DNA from: Prochlorococcus sp. AG-355-P07
GTDB taxonomy: Bacteria; Cyanobacteriota; Cyanobacteriia; PCC-6307; Cyanobiaceae
DNA length: 64,000 nucleotides
Assembly (NCBI GenBank): GCA_003280575.1
Contig: QCEN01000005.1
Span: 27,564-91,563, forward strand
Reading direction: 5' to 3'
Below are positions 22,966 to 30,212 of the stretch, one piece after another. A model generated the notes under the pieces. The model did not search any database and was not told the DNA's origin. It saw nothing but the letters and a program-made list of their open reading frames with translations. A program made the position numbers and the translations under genes. The first letter of the stretch is position 1. Every line of letters starts with the position of its first letter.

Positions 22966-23190
22966 CCCATACCACCCATCACTTTCCTAAATAGAAGCTT
23001 TAATGGATAATGATTTTATAAAGGCAAATCTTATATTTCATTCACGATTCATTCACGATTTGCAATATTCTCTTAATCCCTTGATATGACTGATATTAAT
23101 TACTGGCTAATGAAAAGTGAGCCAGTATTCATGGCAATGGATTTCAAAAACCGTTAAAAAAATGTTCACGATATATTCACGATTTTTACA
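22966..23190 (+). repeat. decayed copy of the EVE gene start (copy 3)
   Basis: CCATACCACCCATCACTTTCC matches 41403 (CCATGCCACCCATCACTTTCC). At 23086 ATGACTGATATTAATTACTGG reads MTDINYWLMKSEPVFMAMDF then NR and stop, against MTESNYWLMKSEPD at 41560. The tail after the stop is shared with copy 1. Confidence 0.7.
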
Positions 23191-23214
23191 GCTAAAATAA
23201 ATTGAAAAAATTTG

Positions 23215-23367
23215 ATGATAATGGCAATTTCAAACTATAGAAAGCAAAGGATAATGCTATTAGCAAGACTCAATCTTGGTTTAGCTAGTGAAGATAAAGA
23301 AGAAATTGATCTTTATAATCACTATCAAAAAAATATTTATTCAGAACAAAATCACCAGCAGCAATAA
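23215..23367 (+). CDS. small hypothetical protein
   Basis: ATG to TAA, 50 residues. Basic helical start (AISNYRKQRIMLLARLNLG) then acidic and polar with a Gln-rich end. Soluble. No family recognised. Confidence 0.5.
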   Translation: MIMAISNYRKQRIMLLARLNLGLASEDKEEIDLYNHYQKNIYSEQNHQQQ

Positions 23368-23377
23368 AAAATAACTT

Positions 23378-23418
23378 ATTGACAATCGATCTAAAATAAG
23401 GGGCATTAGCTCCTTTTC
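23378..23418 (+). repeat. GATTGAC palindrome element, copy 2
   Basis: ATTGACAATCGATCTAAAAT, then AAGGGGC-ATTA-GCTCCTTTT. It ends three bases before the ATG of 23421, so here the element sits upstream of a gene. Confidence 0.65.
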
Positions 23419-23420
23419 TA

Positions 23421-23804
23421 ATGTCAAATACTAAAGCCATAGAAGATTTAATTAATGGTTATGCAACCAGTGAAGATTCTTCTTTTCTAATACCAAACGT
23501 AACTGAAGATTTTTTAGCTGTAAGACCAAGTGGAAATCCTATATCTGCTAAGGGATTAGAGGGAATGTTTGATAGCAAAGACTTAGTTGCAGAATCATCA
23601 GAACTAATCAAAATCCACAAAATTGAAATTTACGGTGAGATAGCTTACGCAGTTTTTACTTTAAATGAAATCTTCAGTTATAAAGGAAATCAAAATAAAG
23701 ATCTTTCAACTTATACTTGCATTTTTAAAAATGTAAATGGTACTTGGAAGTATTCTTGGATGCAAAGATCTCAAGGCACTACTGATATGACCACATGGGA
23801 ATAA
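23421..23804 (+). CDS. SnoaL/NTF2-like protein (paralog of 13443)
   Basis: 127 residues, ATG start. Shares with 13443-13829 the blocks RPSGNPI-AKG, IHKIE, YKGN and W-YSWMQRS-GT. Both end in a conserved W plus an acidic residue. About half of the residues look identical or similar along the full length. NTF2-like fold assumed; no substrate known. The stop is followed at once by an orphan signal-peptide frame. Confidence 0.7.
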   Translation: MSNTKAIEDLINGYATSEDSSFLIPNVTEDFLAVRPSGNPISAKGLEGMFDSKDLVAESSELIKIHKIEIYGEIAYAVFTLNEIFSYKGNQNKDLSTYTCIFKNVNGTWKYSWMQRSQGTTDMTTWE

Positions 23805-23897
23805 ATGAAAAGATTCCTAATCCCACTGCTAGCTGCTCAAGCATTGCCTATGAATAGTTGTGAGTTCTTTAGGTTAAAGCTAAGAATTCTTTTGTAA
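23805..23897 (+). repeat. orphan MKR signal-peptide cassette with short tail
   Basis: ATG directly after the previous TAA. MKRFLIPLLAAQALPMNSCE is a full signal-peptide start like that of 26999, but the frame ends after 30 codons. The DNA ATCCCACTGCTAGCTGCTC resembles 27014 and 33923. It overlaps the end of the opposite gene at 23880. Confidence 0.5.
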
Positions 23898-24140
23898 TAA
23901 TCTAATGCCAGATATTACAGAGATTATCGATGCAATACCAAGAAATATCGAATAAAAAGGCTGCAAATTAATAATGCCAAAATTACCTGTATGCCATTTG
24001 ATCAACCCAAAAGCATCTACTCCTAATGGTTGAAGAAAACTATAGATAGTCCCAGATATAAGAGTAATTAATAAAGGTATTGAAGAAATTGCAGCTACTT
24101 TTCTATGTATTTTCCTTTTACTAAGTTTAAATTTTTGCGT
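23880..24140 (-). CDS. PepSY-type membrane protein lacking a start codon
   Basis: 86 open codons directly after, and in the same frame as, the TAA of the DUF3721 gene. KIHRKVAAISSIPLLITLISGTIYSFLQPLG resembles the first helix of PepSY-associated membrane proteins (K-H---A----P-----SG), with a second helix near the end. No ATG, GTG or TTG occurs before the helix. It may be made by stop readthrough, from a rare start, or be a remnant. Its neighbours suggest a metal or redox role. Confidence 0.45.
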   Translation of the reverse strand, partial: TQKFKLSKRKIHRKVAAISSIPLLITLISGTIYSFLQPLGVDAFGLIKWHTGNFGIINLQPFYSIFLGIASIISVISGIRLLQKNS

Positions 24141-24362
24141 TTACATTCTTAGGTACTTATGTAATTCTTTTTCATCCTCACATGGAAGCCATTTCTCTTT
24201 GTTCTTATGTGTTCCTTGACAACCAAGTTCTAATGACTTTTTTAAAGCATCTTGCTCAGAAGAATATGTTCCTTTCATATGAGCATGTGAATATGAATTG
24301 AAATTAAGAAATATAAAAATGAAAAAAGTAAGAATTTTTATCTTTCTAAAAACAAAAGTCAT
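24141..24362 (-). CDS. DUF3721 protein with signal peptide
   Basis: 73 residues, ATG start. Hydrophobic signal (IKILTFFIFIFLNFNSYSHA), then GTYSSEQDALKKSLELGCQG and KWLPCEDEKELHKYL: the two-Cys pattern with GC-G-H and W-PC of DUF3721. Secreted or periplasmic. Its TAA is followed in frame by the PepSY-like open reading (23880). Cotranscribed with the DUF411 gene upstream. Confidence 0.7.
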   Translation of the reverse strand: MTFVFRKIKILTFFIFIFLNFNSYSHAHMKGTYSSEQDALKKSLELGCQGTHKNKEKWLPCEDEKELHKYLRM

Positions 24363-24385
24363 TATTAATCAAATTAGTATTTTTG

Positions 24386-24904
24386 TTAGGGTGAAATTTT
24401 GTCGAATATTTTTGTTTTGCCACTATTACTAAATGAAACTACTTTGTAATTTTCATAATTATGCGAGTGTGATTCGTGAGAATGCATTTCCATTCCAGGC
24501 GAACCAAGAGGCATGCCAGGAACTGCTATACCAGAGATAATTGGTTTTTCTTTAAAAAGTTTAGTGATTGATTCAATCGGCACATGTCCTTCAATTGCGT
24601 AGTTTCCTATTTTTGCAGAGTGGCAGGACCTTAAATTATTGGGAATTTTATATTGGTTTTTAATTCCCGAAACATCTTCAAGAATATTATCAACAACTTC
24701 TAATCCATTTTGGCGTAAATGATTTACCCATTTCTTACAACAACCGCATGATGCTGATCTATAAGAAACGACTTTAGGTATATCTATATTATCTTGATTT
24801 TTAGCACTACTCTTTTGGGCATTAAATATATTTACTATGAGAAATCCAGAAAATAAAAGAGTCTTTAGTAAATGCTTCTTAAAGAATGATTTCTTAAATG
24901 CCAT
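24386..24904 (-). CDS. DUF411 metal-binding protein
   Basis: 172 residues, ATG start. N-terminal hydrophobic signal (about 10-30). YRSASCGCCKKWVNHLRQNG with CGCC near 52-55, LRSCHSAKIGNYAIEGHVP and AVPGMPLGSPGMEMHSHESH are the full set of DUF411 motifs. The Cys, Met and His clusters point to copper or a similar soft metal in the periplasm. Sits in a minus-strand cluster with MauE-like and DUF3721 proteins. Confidence 0.85.
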   Translation of the reverse strand: MAFKKSFFKKHLLKTLLFSGFLIVNIFNAQKSSAKNQDNIDIPKVVSYRSASCGCCKKWVNHLRQNGLEVVDNILEDVSGIKNQYKIPNNLRSCHSAKIGNYAIEGHVPIESITKLFKEKPIISGIAVPGMPLGSPGMEMHSHESHSHNYENYKVVSFSNSGKTKIFDKISP

Positions 24905-24965
24905 TTCAGTAAGGAATTCTTATTTTCAAAACTATTAATAAAATAAATGAAATTTTATAAAATTG

Positions 24966-25418
24966 TTATTTAATCAAAATCAAAGCACTCATAATTGCCA
25001 TTAAAAGATTTTCAATAAAACTAATAACTCCTAAAGGAATTTTTGTATATCCTCCAACGCATGCACAATTTAATTTTAATTTATCTAAATAAACAGCTTT
25101 AAAAACTGATGCCATTCCAAAAATTCCTAGTATTAAAGCAATTAAAATAATTAAAGAGGGAGGTGAAGATAGTAAAAAACATAAGCCAATTAATAATTCG
25201 CAAAAAGGATAGATATAAATCCAATTTTTAAATCGAGAAGTAATTAAATCATATTTTTTATAACTCAAACCAAAAGCTTCAATATCCATAAGCTTCAGCA
25301 TCGCTAAAAGACATATTGATATGCCCATAAAAACTTGGAAGCTTTTAATCAAAATAATAGTTATAAGAAATGAAGTACCAAATACTGCAACCAATGGTGT
25401 AAAAGACTTTAATTGCAT
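24966..25418 (-). CDS. MauE/DoxX-like membrane protein
   Basis: 150 residues, ATG start, four hydrophobic segments (about 10-35, 75-92, 92-108, 128-148). LLAMLKLMDIEAFGLSYKKYDL and YPFCELLIG are typical of MauE and DoxX-like proteins. NCACVGGYTKIPLGVISFIEN has a CxC that could act with thiol partners or bind a metal. MauE-type proteins take part in redox maturation of periplasmic proteins. Four bases separate it from the upstream gene. Confidence 0.7.
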   Translation of the reverse strand: MQLKSFTPLVAVFGTSFLITIILIKSFQVFMGISICLLAMLKLMDIEAFGLSYKKYDLITSRFKNWIYIYPFCELLIGLCFLLSSPPSLIILIALILGIFGMASVFKAVYLDKLKLNCACVGGYTKIPLGVISFIENLLMAIMSALILIK

Positions 25419-25421
25419 TTT

Positions 25422-25664
25422 TTAACTTTTAAGAACAGAGTCACAAATACTAGATGGATTTGCCTGCTTAACTATTCTTAGCTTTTTGATAAGAGTGTCT
25501 CGATCTATTTGATGTTTTAAATATTTAATACAAAGATTCTTTTCCCTATTTAAATAAGCTTCTGTTCTTAAACTGCTAGCAATAGAGAATAAATTAATAG
25601 CAATAATCGCTAATAAAATGCTCATTGGGTATTTTTTGATAAAAGGAAGAACTTTATTTTTCAT
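25422..25664 (-). CDS. small anchored periplasmic protein
   Basis: 80 residues, ATG start. One N-terminal helix (MSILLAIIAINLFSIASSL) then a soluble part with two Cys (KNLCIKYLKHQI; PSSICDSVL) 31 residues apart. First gene of the cluster that continues with MauE-like, DUF411 and DUF3721. Function unknown. Confidence 0.6.
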   Translation of the reverse strand: MKNKVLPFIKKYPMSILLAIIAINLFSIASSLRTEAYLNREKNLCIKYLKHQIDRDTLIKKLRIVKQANPSSICDSVLKS

Positions 25665-25706
25665 TATTTATAATCTTTATTTTAATCTAAATAGCATAGC
25701 AATATT

Positions 25707-25847
25707 TTAAATTTCGCAGCCGCGATATGAAGGGTTCTCTTCACACTTAAGTTTCCAATAAATTACTTTAATATTTGCTCCATTATCTATATCATTAATA
25801 GTCCTAAAGTATTTAGGAATGATTGTATAAGGAACTCTTTTATTCAT
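25707..25847 (-). CDS. Cys-tailed microprotein C
   Basis: ATG to TAA, 46 residues. N-terminus KRVPYTIIPKYFRTINDID, tail YWKLKCEENPSYRGCEI. Its YW--KCE--P----C matches the tail of 20977. A third member on the other strand, 4.6 kb away. Function unknown. Confidence 0.55.
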   Translation of the reverse strand: MNKRVPYTIIPKYFRTINDIDNGANIKVIYWKLKCEENPSYRGCEI

Positions 25848-25995
25848 GATTTCCTCTTACTTACTACACCTATGCTCTAACTACCTACGCATATTATTTA
25901 TGAGTATCACAATGTACGGTTTAAGGAAGAATAAAGTTCGGGTAGAGGACCAAATTTTGAGACTGTTATTTAATTACCAGTCCTAGGATTAATAC

Positions 25996-26031
25996 ATGGT
26001 TGTCATGAGGCAGTTGCAGGCATACAATTGA
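25996..26031 (+). repeat. MVVM element, plus-strand copy
   Basis: ATGGTTGTCATGAG, encoding MVVMRQLQAYN then stop. Pairs with 19489-19524 on the other strand (MVVMSRLHCYN then stop). The following bases are also alike (TGAAGCCAATCATAAA here, TGAAATCAACCATAAA there). Confidence 0.45.
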
Positions 26032-26090
26032 AGCCAATCATAAATTATTTGAGATAAAGTCGAGAGAGAGATATCAATCAGTAAATAGAT

Positions 26091-26105
26091 GATTGACTGT
26101 CGATA
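26091..26105 (+). repeat. GATTGAC palindrome, copy without terminator
   Basis: GATTGACTGTCGATA: same dyad with a central T instead of A and no hairpin after it. About 80 bases upstream of the DUF3303 gene. Confidence 0.55.
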
Positions 26106-26186
26106 TAAAAATCTAAATTTAAAGATAAATTAAATACTTTTTAAATTATCGTTTTTAGATTGAAATTACACTATTGAATTTTAATT

Positions 26187-26507
26187 ATGGCTTACTATCA
26201 CGTTCATGGAGTTATCCCAGATACTCTTTCGCAATCTGAAGGGTACAAACTCTTTGAACAATATATTGCTTCCGGCGCACCTAAGGATAATTTTGACGGC
26301 TTTGAATTGATAAGTAGAGTCCATGCTCCTCAAACCGGAGAAGTTTTCGTAACATGCAAAGCTGACAGTCATCTTAAAATGGCTGAACATTTTGGTATTT
26401 GGAGAGCAAAATTTGGCGTTGAATGGAATGTACTTCCTGTTTTTAATGATGAAGAAGTTATTCTAAGAAATAAACAACTTGCTGAAGAAGTAGCAGCGAT
26501 GGGATAA
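26187..26507 (+). CDS. DUF3303 protein
   Basis: 106 residues, ATG start. GFELISRVHAPQTGEVFVTC, AEHFGIWRAKFGVEWNVLPV and the end ILRNKQLAEEVA give the DUF3303 order (a small ferredoxin-like fold). Soluble, cyanobacteria-rich family without a proven function. A palindrome-terminator follows at 26515. Confidence 0.75.
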   Translation: MAYYHVHGVIPDTLSQSEGYKLFEQYIASGAPKDNFDGFELISRVHAPQTGEVFVTCKADSHLKMAEHFGIWRAKFGVEWNVLPVFNDEEVILRNKQLAEEVAAMG

Positions 26508-26514
26508 TTTAATT

Positions 26515-26560
26515 GATTGACAGTCGATCTAAAATAAGGGGCAATTAGCTCCTTTTTTTT
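26515..26560 (+). repeat. GATTGAC palindrome plus terminator, copy 3
   Basis: The best copy: GATTGACAGTCGATC, TAAAAT, then AAGGGGC (26536) / GCTCCTT (26548) and a T run. It follows the DUF3303 stop by 8 bases. Confidence 0.8.
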
Positions 26561-26589
26561 TAATATGTTTATATAAATTCCTTAAGTTT

Positions 26590-26994
26590 ATGCGTTCACT
26601 TTTATTATTGCCTTTGCTTTTAGGTTTTTCATTTCCAGCGAATGCAAAGTCAGAGACTTACTTTATTGATGTTTCAGCAGAAAGTATAGAAAACTATATT
26701 CTTAGTGGTAAAGATAAAAATGGATCTGTAAGTGGGAATGATCCTACAGTTACTGTTAATAAAGGAGATACTATTGTTTTTAATGTTGATGCGTTTAGTC
26801 ATCCGTTTTATATAAAGACTGAATTTTCTCGTGGAGGCGGTGATCAAGTAACCAAAGGGACATTATCAGGTACCCCTGGAACTCAAGATGGAAAACTATC
26901 ATGGAACACAACGGGTGTATCAGCTGGGAAATACTATTATGTTTGTTCTCCTCATGCACCTTTTGGGATGGGAGGCTCAATTATTGTTGAATAA
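26590..26994 (+). CDS. secreted cupredoxin-like protein
   Basis: 134 residues, ATG start. Signal peptide (RSLLLLPLLLGFSFPANAKS). DPTVTVNKGDTIVFNVDAFSHPFYI contains the first His of a type I copper site, and YYYVCSPHAPFGMGG supplies Cys, His and Met in the plastocyanin order (C-x2-H-x4-M). Likely a periplasmic electron carrier or copper protein. It differs from plastocyanin, which has another N-terminal half. Followed four bases later by a PDZ protein. Confidence 0.75.
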   Translation: MRSLLLLPLLLGFSFPANAKSETYFIDVSAESIENYILSGKDKNGSVSGNDPTVTVNKGDTIVFNVDAFSHPFYIKTEFSRGGGDQVTKGTLSGTPGTQDGKLSWNTTGVSAGKYYYVCSPHAPFGMGGSIIVE

Positions 26995-26998
26995 ATAA

Positions 26999-27568
26999 AT
27001 GAAACGCTTACTACTCCCATTACTAGCTGCCCTCGCTTTACCAACTGGTGTTAATGCTGAAATATCTGATGAATTACATAAAAAATGTTTAGAAGCACGA
27101 GATTATGCAGGATGTGTGAAAACTAATAAAAAACTATCTCATAAAAAAGATAAGGAAATATCAGGGATTGGAATAAGGCTTTTTCTCAATAGTGACACTG
27201 CTGAATTAACTATTCAATCTGTAATAAATGATTCACCTGCTGCTTCAGCTGACATTAAACCAAATGATGTAATCATAAAAATAGATGGCAAATCAACTAA
27301 AGGAATGGGTATAAATGAAGCTGTTTCTCTCATAAAAGGACCAAAAGATAAGCCAATTAAATTAGTTTTATCAAGAATTAATGAGGCAGGTAAAAAGGAA
27401 AAAATAAATGTTCGATTAGTAAGAGATACTTTTAAAGTCTCAACAAAAGACTATTTATATGAAGGTGATTTAAGGAGGCAATTAGAGTTTTTCTTTCCAG
27501 AAAATATAAAACAGATTTTTCCAGAAAATGATTCCTCGTCAAAGCTCAAAGAAGGAACTTCAATTTAA
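26999..27568 (+). CDS. secreted PDZ-domain protein
   Basis: 189 residues, ATG start. MKRLLLPLLAALALPTGVNA is the standard form of the repeated signal-peptide cassette. Residues 25-45 (LHKKCLEARDYAGCVKTNK) have two Cys. A PDZ domain follows (about 55-145) with GIGIRLF, ASADIKPNDVIIKIDGK and GMGINEAVSLIKG. No protease domain. Likely a periplasmic binding or scaffold protein. Downstream of the cupredoxin by four bases, probably cotranscribed. Confidence 0.75.
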   Translation: MKRLLLPLLAALALPTGVNAEISDELHKKCLEARDYAGCVKTNKKLSHKKDKEISGIGIRLFLNSDTAELTIQSVINDSPAASADIKPNDVIIKIDGKSTKGMGINEAVSLIKGPKDKPIKLVLSRINEAGKKEKINVRLVRDTFKVSTKDYLYEGDLRRQLEFFFPENIKQIFPENDSSSKLKEGTSI

Positions 27569-27576
27569 ATTTCTGA

Positions 27577-27789
27577 ATGAAACGCATACTCCTAGTTGAA
27601 CTTTTATTAGTTTTAATTACCATAATTTATGTTTCTCTAAACCCAATTTCAAGAATTTATATTGCTGATTATTTAGAAAAGATATCCTTATTTTTATTTA
27701 AAACAGTAAGTGAAGAAGATTTAAATAAGTGGTATGAGAAAAGAGATAAGTATGAATTACTTGAGAAATTAGGAGGAACTGCTTATTGA
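27577..27789 (+). CDS. anchored microprotein (paralog of 27829)
   Basis: 70 residues, ATG start (MKRILL type). N-terminal helix, then SRIYIADYLEKISLFLFKTV and WYEKRDKYELLEKLGG. The convergent gene at 27829-28086 has the same plan (hydrophobic, SK-IIANSL, VEITDKDNW). Stop TGA lies within the palindrome element that follows. Function unknown. Confidence 0.6.
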   Translation: MKRILLVELLLVLITIIYVSLNPISRIYIADYLEKISLFLFKTVSEEDLNKWYEKRDKYELLEKLGGTAY

Positions 27790-27830
27790 TTGACAGTCGA
27801 TCTACCATAATTAGCATTTAGCTCCTTCTC
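27788..27830 (+). repeat. GATTGAC palindrome element, copy 4
   Basis: GATTGACAGTCGATCTACCAT, then TTAGCATTTAGCTCCTTCTC, with a degraded hairpin. It separates two convergent paralogs. Confidence 0.65.
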
Positions 27831-28086
27831 AACCTCTTTGAGTTCCTCTCAATAATTCTCGTAATTTTAACCTAAGACTAAAAATGAAATCAGGTTCAGA
27901 AAACCAATTATCTTTATCTGTTATTTCTACAGTTTCGTTTAAAAATTTAGCGGAAGAAGTCAAAGAATTTGCAATAATTACTTTTGATTTTGGACTTGAG
28001 TAAATAAATCCAATAATTAACACAATTAAAAATATGGACCCTTTAACTTTAAGTGATTTAATAAATTCTTTTTTTAAGTAACCCAA
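27829..28086 (-). CDS. anchored microprotein (paralog of 27577)
   Basis: 85 residues, ATG start. Basic start, one helix (GSIFLIVLIIGFIYSS), then a soluble part (SKVIIANSLTSSAKFLNETV, WFSEPDFIFSLRLKLREL). It parallels the 27577 protein in order and spacing. The two face each other, as after an inverted duplication. Function unknown. Confidence 0.55.
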   Translation of the reverse strand: MGYLKKEFIKSLKVKGSIFLIVLIIGFIYSSPKSKVIIANSLTSSAKFLNETVEITDKDNWFSEPDFIFSLRLKLRELLRGTQRG

Positions 28087-28139
28087 AATAATTTAAAAAT
28101 TAAATTTATTTTAGGAGTTGATATTTAAAGACAGATTAA

Positions 28140-28154
28140 ATTGACAGTCAATCT
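28140..28154 (+). repeat. GATTGAC palindrome, copy without terminator
   Basis: ATTGACAGTCAAT is here a perfect 13-base palindrome, followed by CTAAAATAAA without hairpin. It lies 30 bases before the ATG of the gene at 28184. Confidence 0.6.
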
Positions 28155-28183
28155 AAAATAAAAAAAGTGATAAGTTTTTAAAA

Positions 28184-28351
28184 ATGAGTAAATTTTCCTC
28201 TCAGGAAATAGAAAGTCAATATAACTTAATAAAAACGCTTTTATCTAATCCTGAAAAGTATAAAGATGCGATAGATGCAGTTAAAAAAGATATTGCTTAT
28301 ATGCCACTAGAACTTAAGAAAAAACTTGAAGAAGAAAATATTACTTTATAA
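28184..28351 (+). CDS. small helical protein
   Basis: ATG to TAA, 55 residues, soluble and charged (SSQEIESQYNLIKTLLSNPE, then KKDIAYMPLELKKKLEEE). Overlaps the 3' end of the convergent ACR3 gene by 11 bases. Function unknown. Confidence 0.55.
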   Translation: MSKFSSQEIESQYNLIKTLLSNPEKYKDAIDAVKKDIAYMPLELKKKLEEENITL

Positions 28352-29351
28352 ATAATATTTTGGAAGACTTCGAAATATTTACTAAATAAAGCATCAAAGG
28401 AACTTCTACTAGTACCCCAACGATGGTAGCCAAAGCAGCTCCTGAATTAATACCAAAAAGAGTTATCGATACAGCTACTGCAAGTTCAAAAAAGTTTGAA
28501 GCGGCTATCATCGAGCCTGGACAGGAAATAGAAAACTTTTGCCTAAAAAACTTCATTGAAAAAGCAGTTAAATAAAAAATAAAAAGAGTCTGAATTATTA
28601 ATGGAATTGAAATTAAGATTATATGAATAGGATTTTGTAATATAGATTTTGATTGAACAAAGAATAATAAAAAGACTGTAAGAATTAAAAAAAACAACGA
28701 ATAACTTTTACTTTTATTCAAAATACTTTTTATTCTTTTTTCGCTATAGATTTTATTTTTTAAAAATATTGCTAGAAAAAGTGGTACCAAAATAAAGATT
28801 ATTACAGAACCGAAAACAGTATCTAACGGGATATCTATACTGTTAAATCCTAAAAGAATTTTTGACAATAATGGAAAGGCTAAAATTAATATTAGATCAT
28901 TAATAGCTACTTGGATTAAAGTAAATAAAGGATCGCCTTTAACAAGATTACTCCAGACAAAAACCATTGCTGTACATGGCGCTATTCCTAATAGGATCAT
29001 TCCAGAAACATATTCTTTAGCAAGTACAGGATCTATAAAATTACCATATAAAAAATATAAAAAAGAGGCTGCAATGATTGCCATTGAAACTGGTTTTATT
29101 AACCAATTAATAAAAAGGACAATAGAAAATCCTTTAATCTTATATTTCAAATTTATTATTGACTTGAAATCTATTGATAACATCATTGGAAAAATCATTC
29201 CCCAGATAAGAATTGCTATTGGAAGATTTATTCTTGAGAGTTCTAATTCGCCTATAAATTGAGATAAATTAGGAAATAAATAACCGGATAAAGATCCAAT
29301 ACACATTGCTAAGAAAACCCAAACACTTAGATATCTATCAGAAAATTGCAT
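28341..29351 (-). CDS. acr3: ACR3-type arsenite exporter
   Basis: 336 residues, ten hydrophobic segments. GIAPCTAMVFVW with the Cys near residue 125 is the signature of ACR3 and holds the Cys essential in studied members; AINDLILILAFP and AASNFFELAVAVSI follow in order. ACR3 pumps arsenite out of the cell. Marine picocyanobacteria meet arsenate through phosphate uptake, which fits the adjacent Phn transporter. Slightly shorter than the usual 340-400. No arsenate reductase was found in the window. Confidence 0.85.
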   Translation of the reverse strand: MQFSDRYLSVWVFLAMCIGSLSGYLFPNLSQFIGELELSRINLPIAILIWGMIFPMMLSIDFKSIINLKYKIKGFSIVLFINWLIKPVSMAIIAASFLYFLYGNFIDPVLAKEYVSGMILLGIAPCTAMVFVWSNLVKGDPLFTLIQVAINDLILILAFPLLSKILLGFNSIDIPLDTVFGSVIIFILVPLFLAIFLKNKIYSEKRIKSILNKSKSYSLFFLILTVFLLFFVQSKSILQNPIHIILISIPLIIQTLFIFYLTAFSMKFFRQKFSISCPGSMIAASNFFELAVAVSITLFGINSGAALATIVGVLVEVPLMLYLVNISKSSKILFIK

Positions 29352-29396
29352 TTAATTTATCTTTACTTAACTATTCATCCTAGTATTTAATTTAGT

Positions 29397-30212
29397 CTAA
29401 ATAATAGCCTTTCTTATTTTTGCTGTAATCCATTCACTAAAAACTACTGCCACTACTATTGCTAATAAAATAACTGATACCTTAGCCCAAGCTAAGTCTC
29501 CTATTTGAGCATCTAATTCTATCCCTATACCTCCTGCTCCAACTAAGCCAACAACAGTTGCTTCTCTTATATTTATATCCCACCTATAAATAGAAATACT
29601 CGTAAATGCTGGGAGAATTTGAGGCACTATGCCAAAGGTCATAATTTGTGCTTTATTTGCCCCTGTTGCCTCAATAGCTTCAATTTGGTTTTCATCAATT
29701 TCCTCTATAGCTTCATAAAGTAATTTTCCACAAAATCCAATCGATCTTAATCCGATAGCAATTATGCCAGCCAAGACTCCCGGACCGACAACTGCAACCA
29801 GAAGTAATGCCCAGATTACTGAATTAATTGATCTGCTTGAAACTATGCAAAATAAGGCTAAAGGTCTTAAAAACTTTTTACTTGGGGTAGTATTGTTTGC
29901 GGATAAAAAAGCTAATGGTATTGCAATTAAAGTTCCAATCGTTGTACCAATAGTCGCGATATTTAAAGTATCCCAAATAGGTTTTATTAAAGTGAAGAAA
30001 TAATTAGTTTCTGGAGGAAACATCCTACCTAAAAGATCTAAAGCCTCATTATGTGAATCAAATACATAAAACCAGATTGTTTTACTACTAATCAGACCGA
30101 AACAAAAGCTAAAAATTAAAGTACCTAAGAACCAACAAAGCCAGTTTTGTAAATCTCTTTTTCGATCAAATTTTTTCCAGGTTTTGTAATCCTTTTGTTT
30201 TATTATTGGCAT
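29397..30212 (-). CDS. phnE: PhnE-type ABC permease
   Basis: 271 residues. Six hydrophobic segments; the EAA-like loop EAIEATGANKAQIMTFGIVP, where the permease contacts the ATPase, is at about 180-200, followed by IREATVVGLVGAGGIG. Partner of the PhnE at 30212, PhnC and PhnD. The start overlaps the previous gene's stop by one base. Two PhnE copies form a heterodimeric channel for phosphonate or phosphite. Confidence 0.85.
   Translation of the reverse strand: MPIIKQKDYKTWKKFDRKRDLQNWLCWFLGTLIFSFCFGLISSKTIWFYVFDSHNEALDLLGRMFPPETNYFFTLIKPIWDTLNIATIGTTIGTLIAIPLAFLSANNTTPSKKFLRPLALFCIVSSRSINSVIWALLLVAVVGPGVLAGIIAIGLRSIGFCGKLLYEAIEEIDENQIEAIEATGANKAQIMTFGIVPQILPAFTSISIYRWDINIREATVVGLVGAGGIGIELDAQIGDLAWAKVSVILLAIVVAVVFSEWITAKIRKAII

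Larger units (their letters stand above)
25848..26186. other. intergenic stretch with two repeats
   Basis: No firm gene; a 28-residue frame at 25900-25986 (MSITMYGLRKNKVRVEDQ and onward) is possible. Contains the MVVM element at 25996 and a partial palindrome at 26091. Confidence 0.4.
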
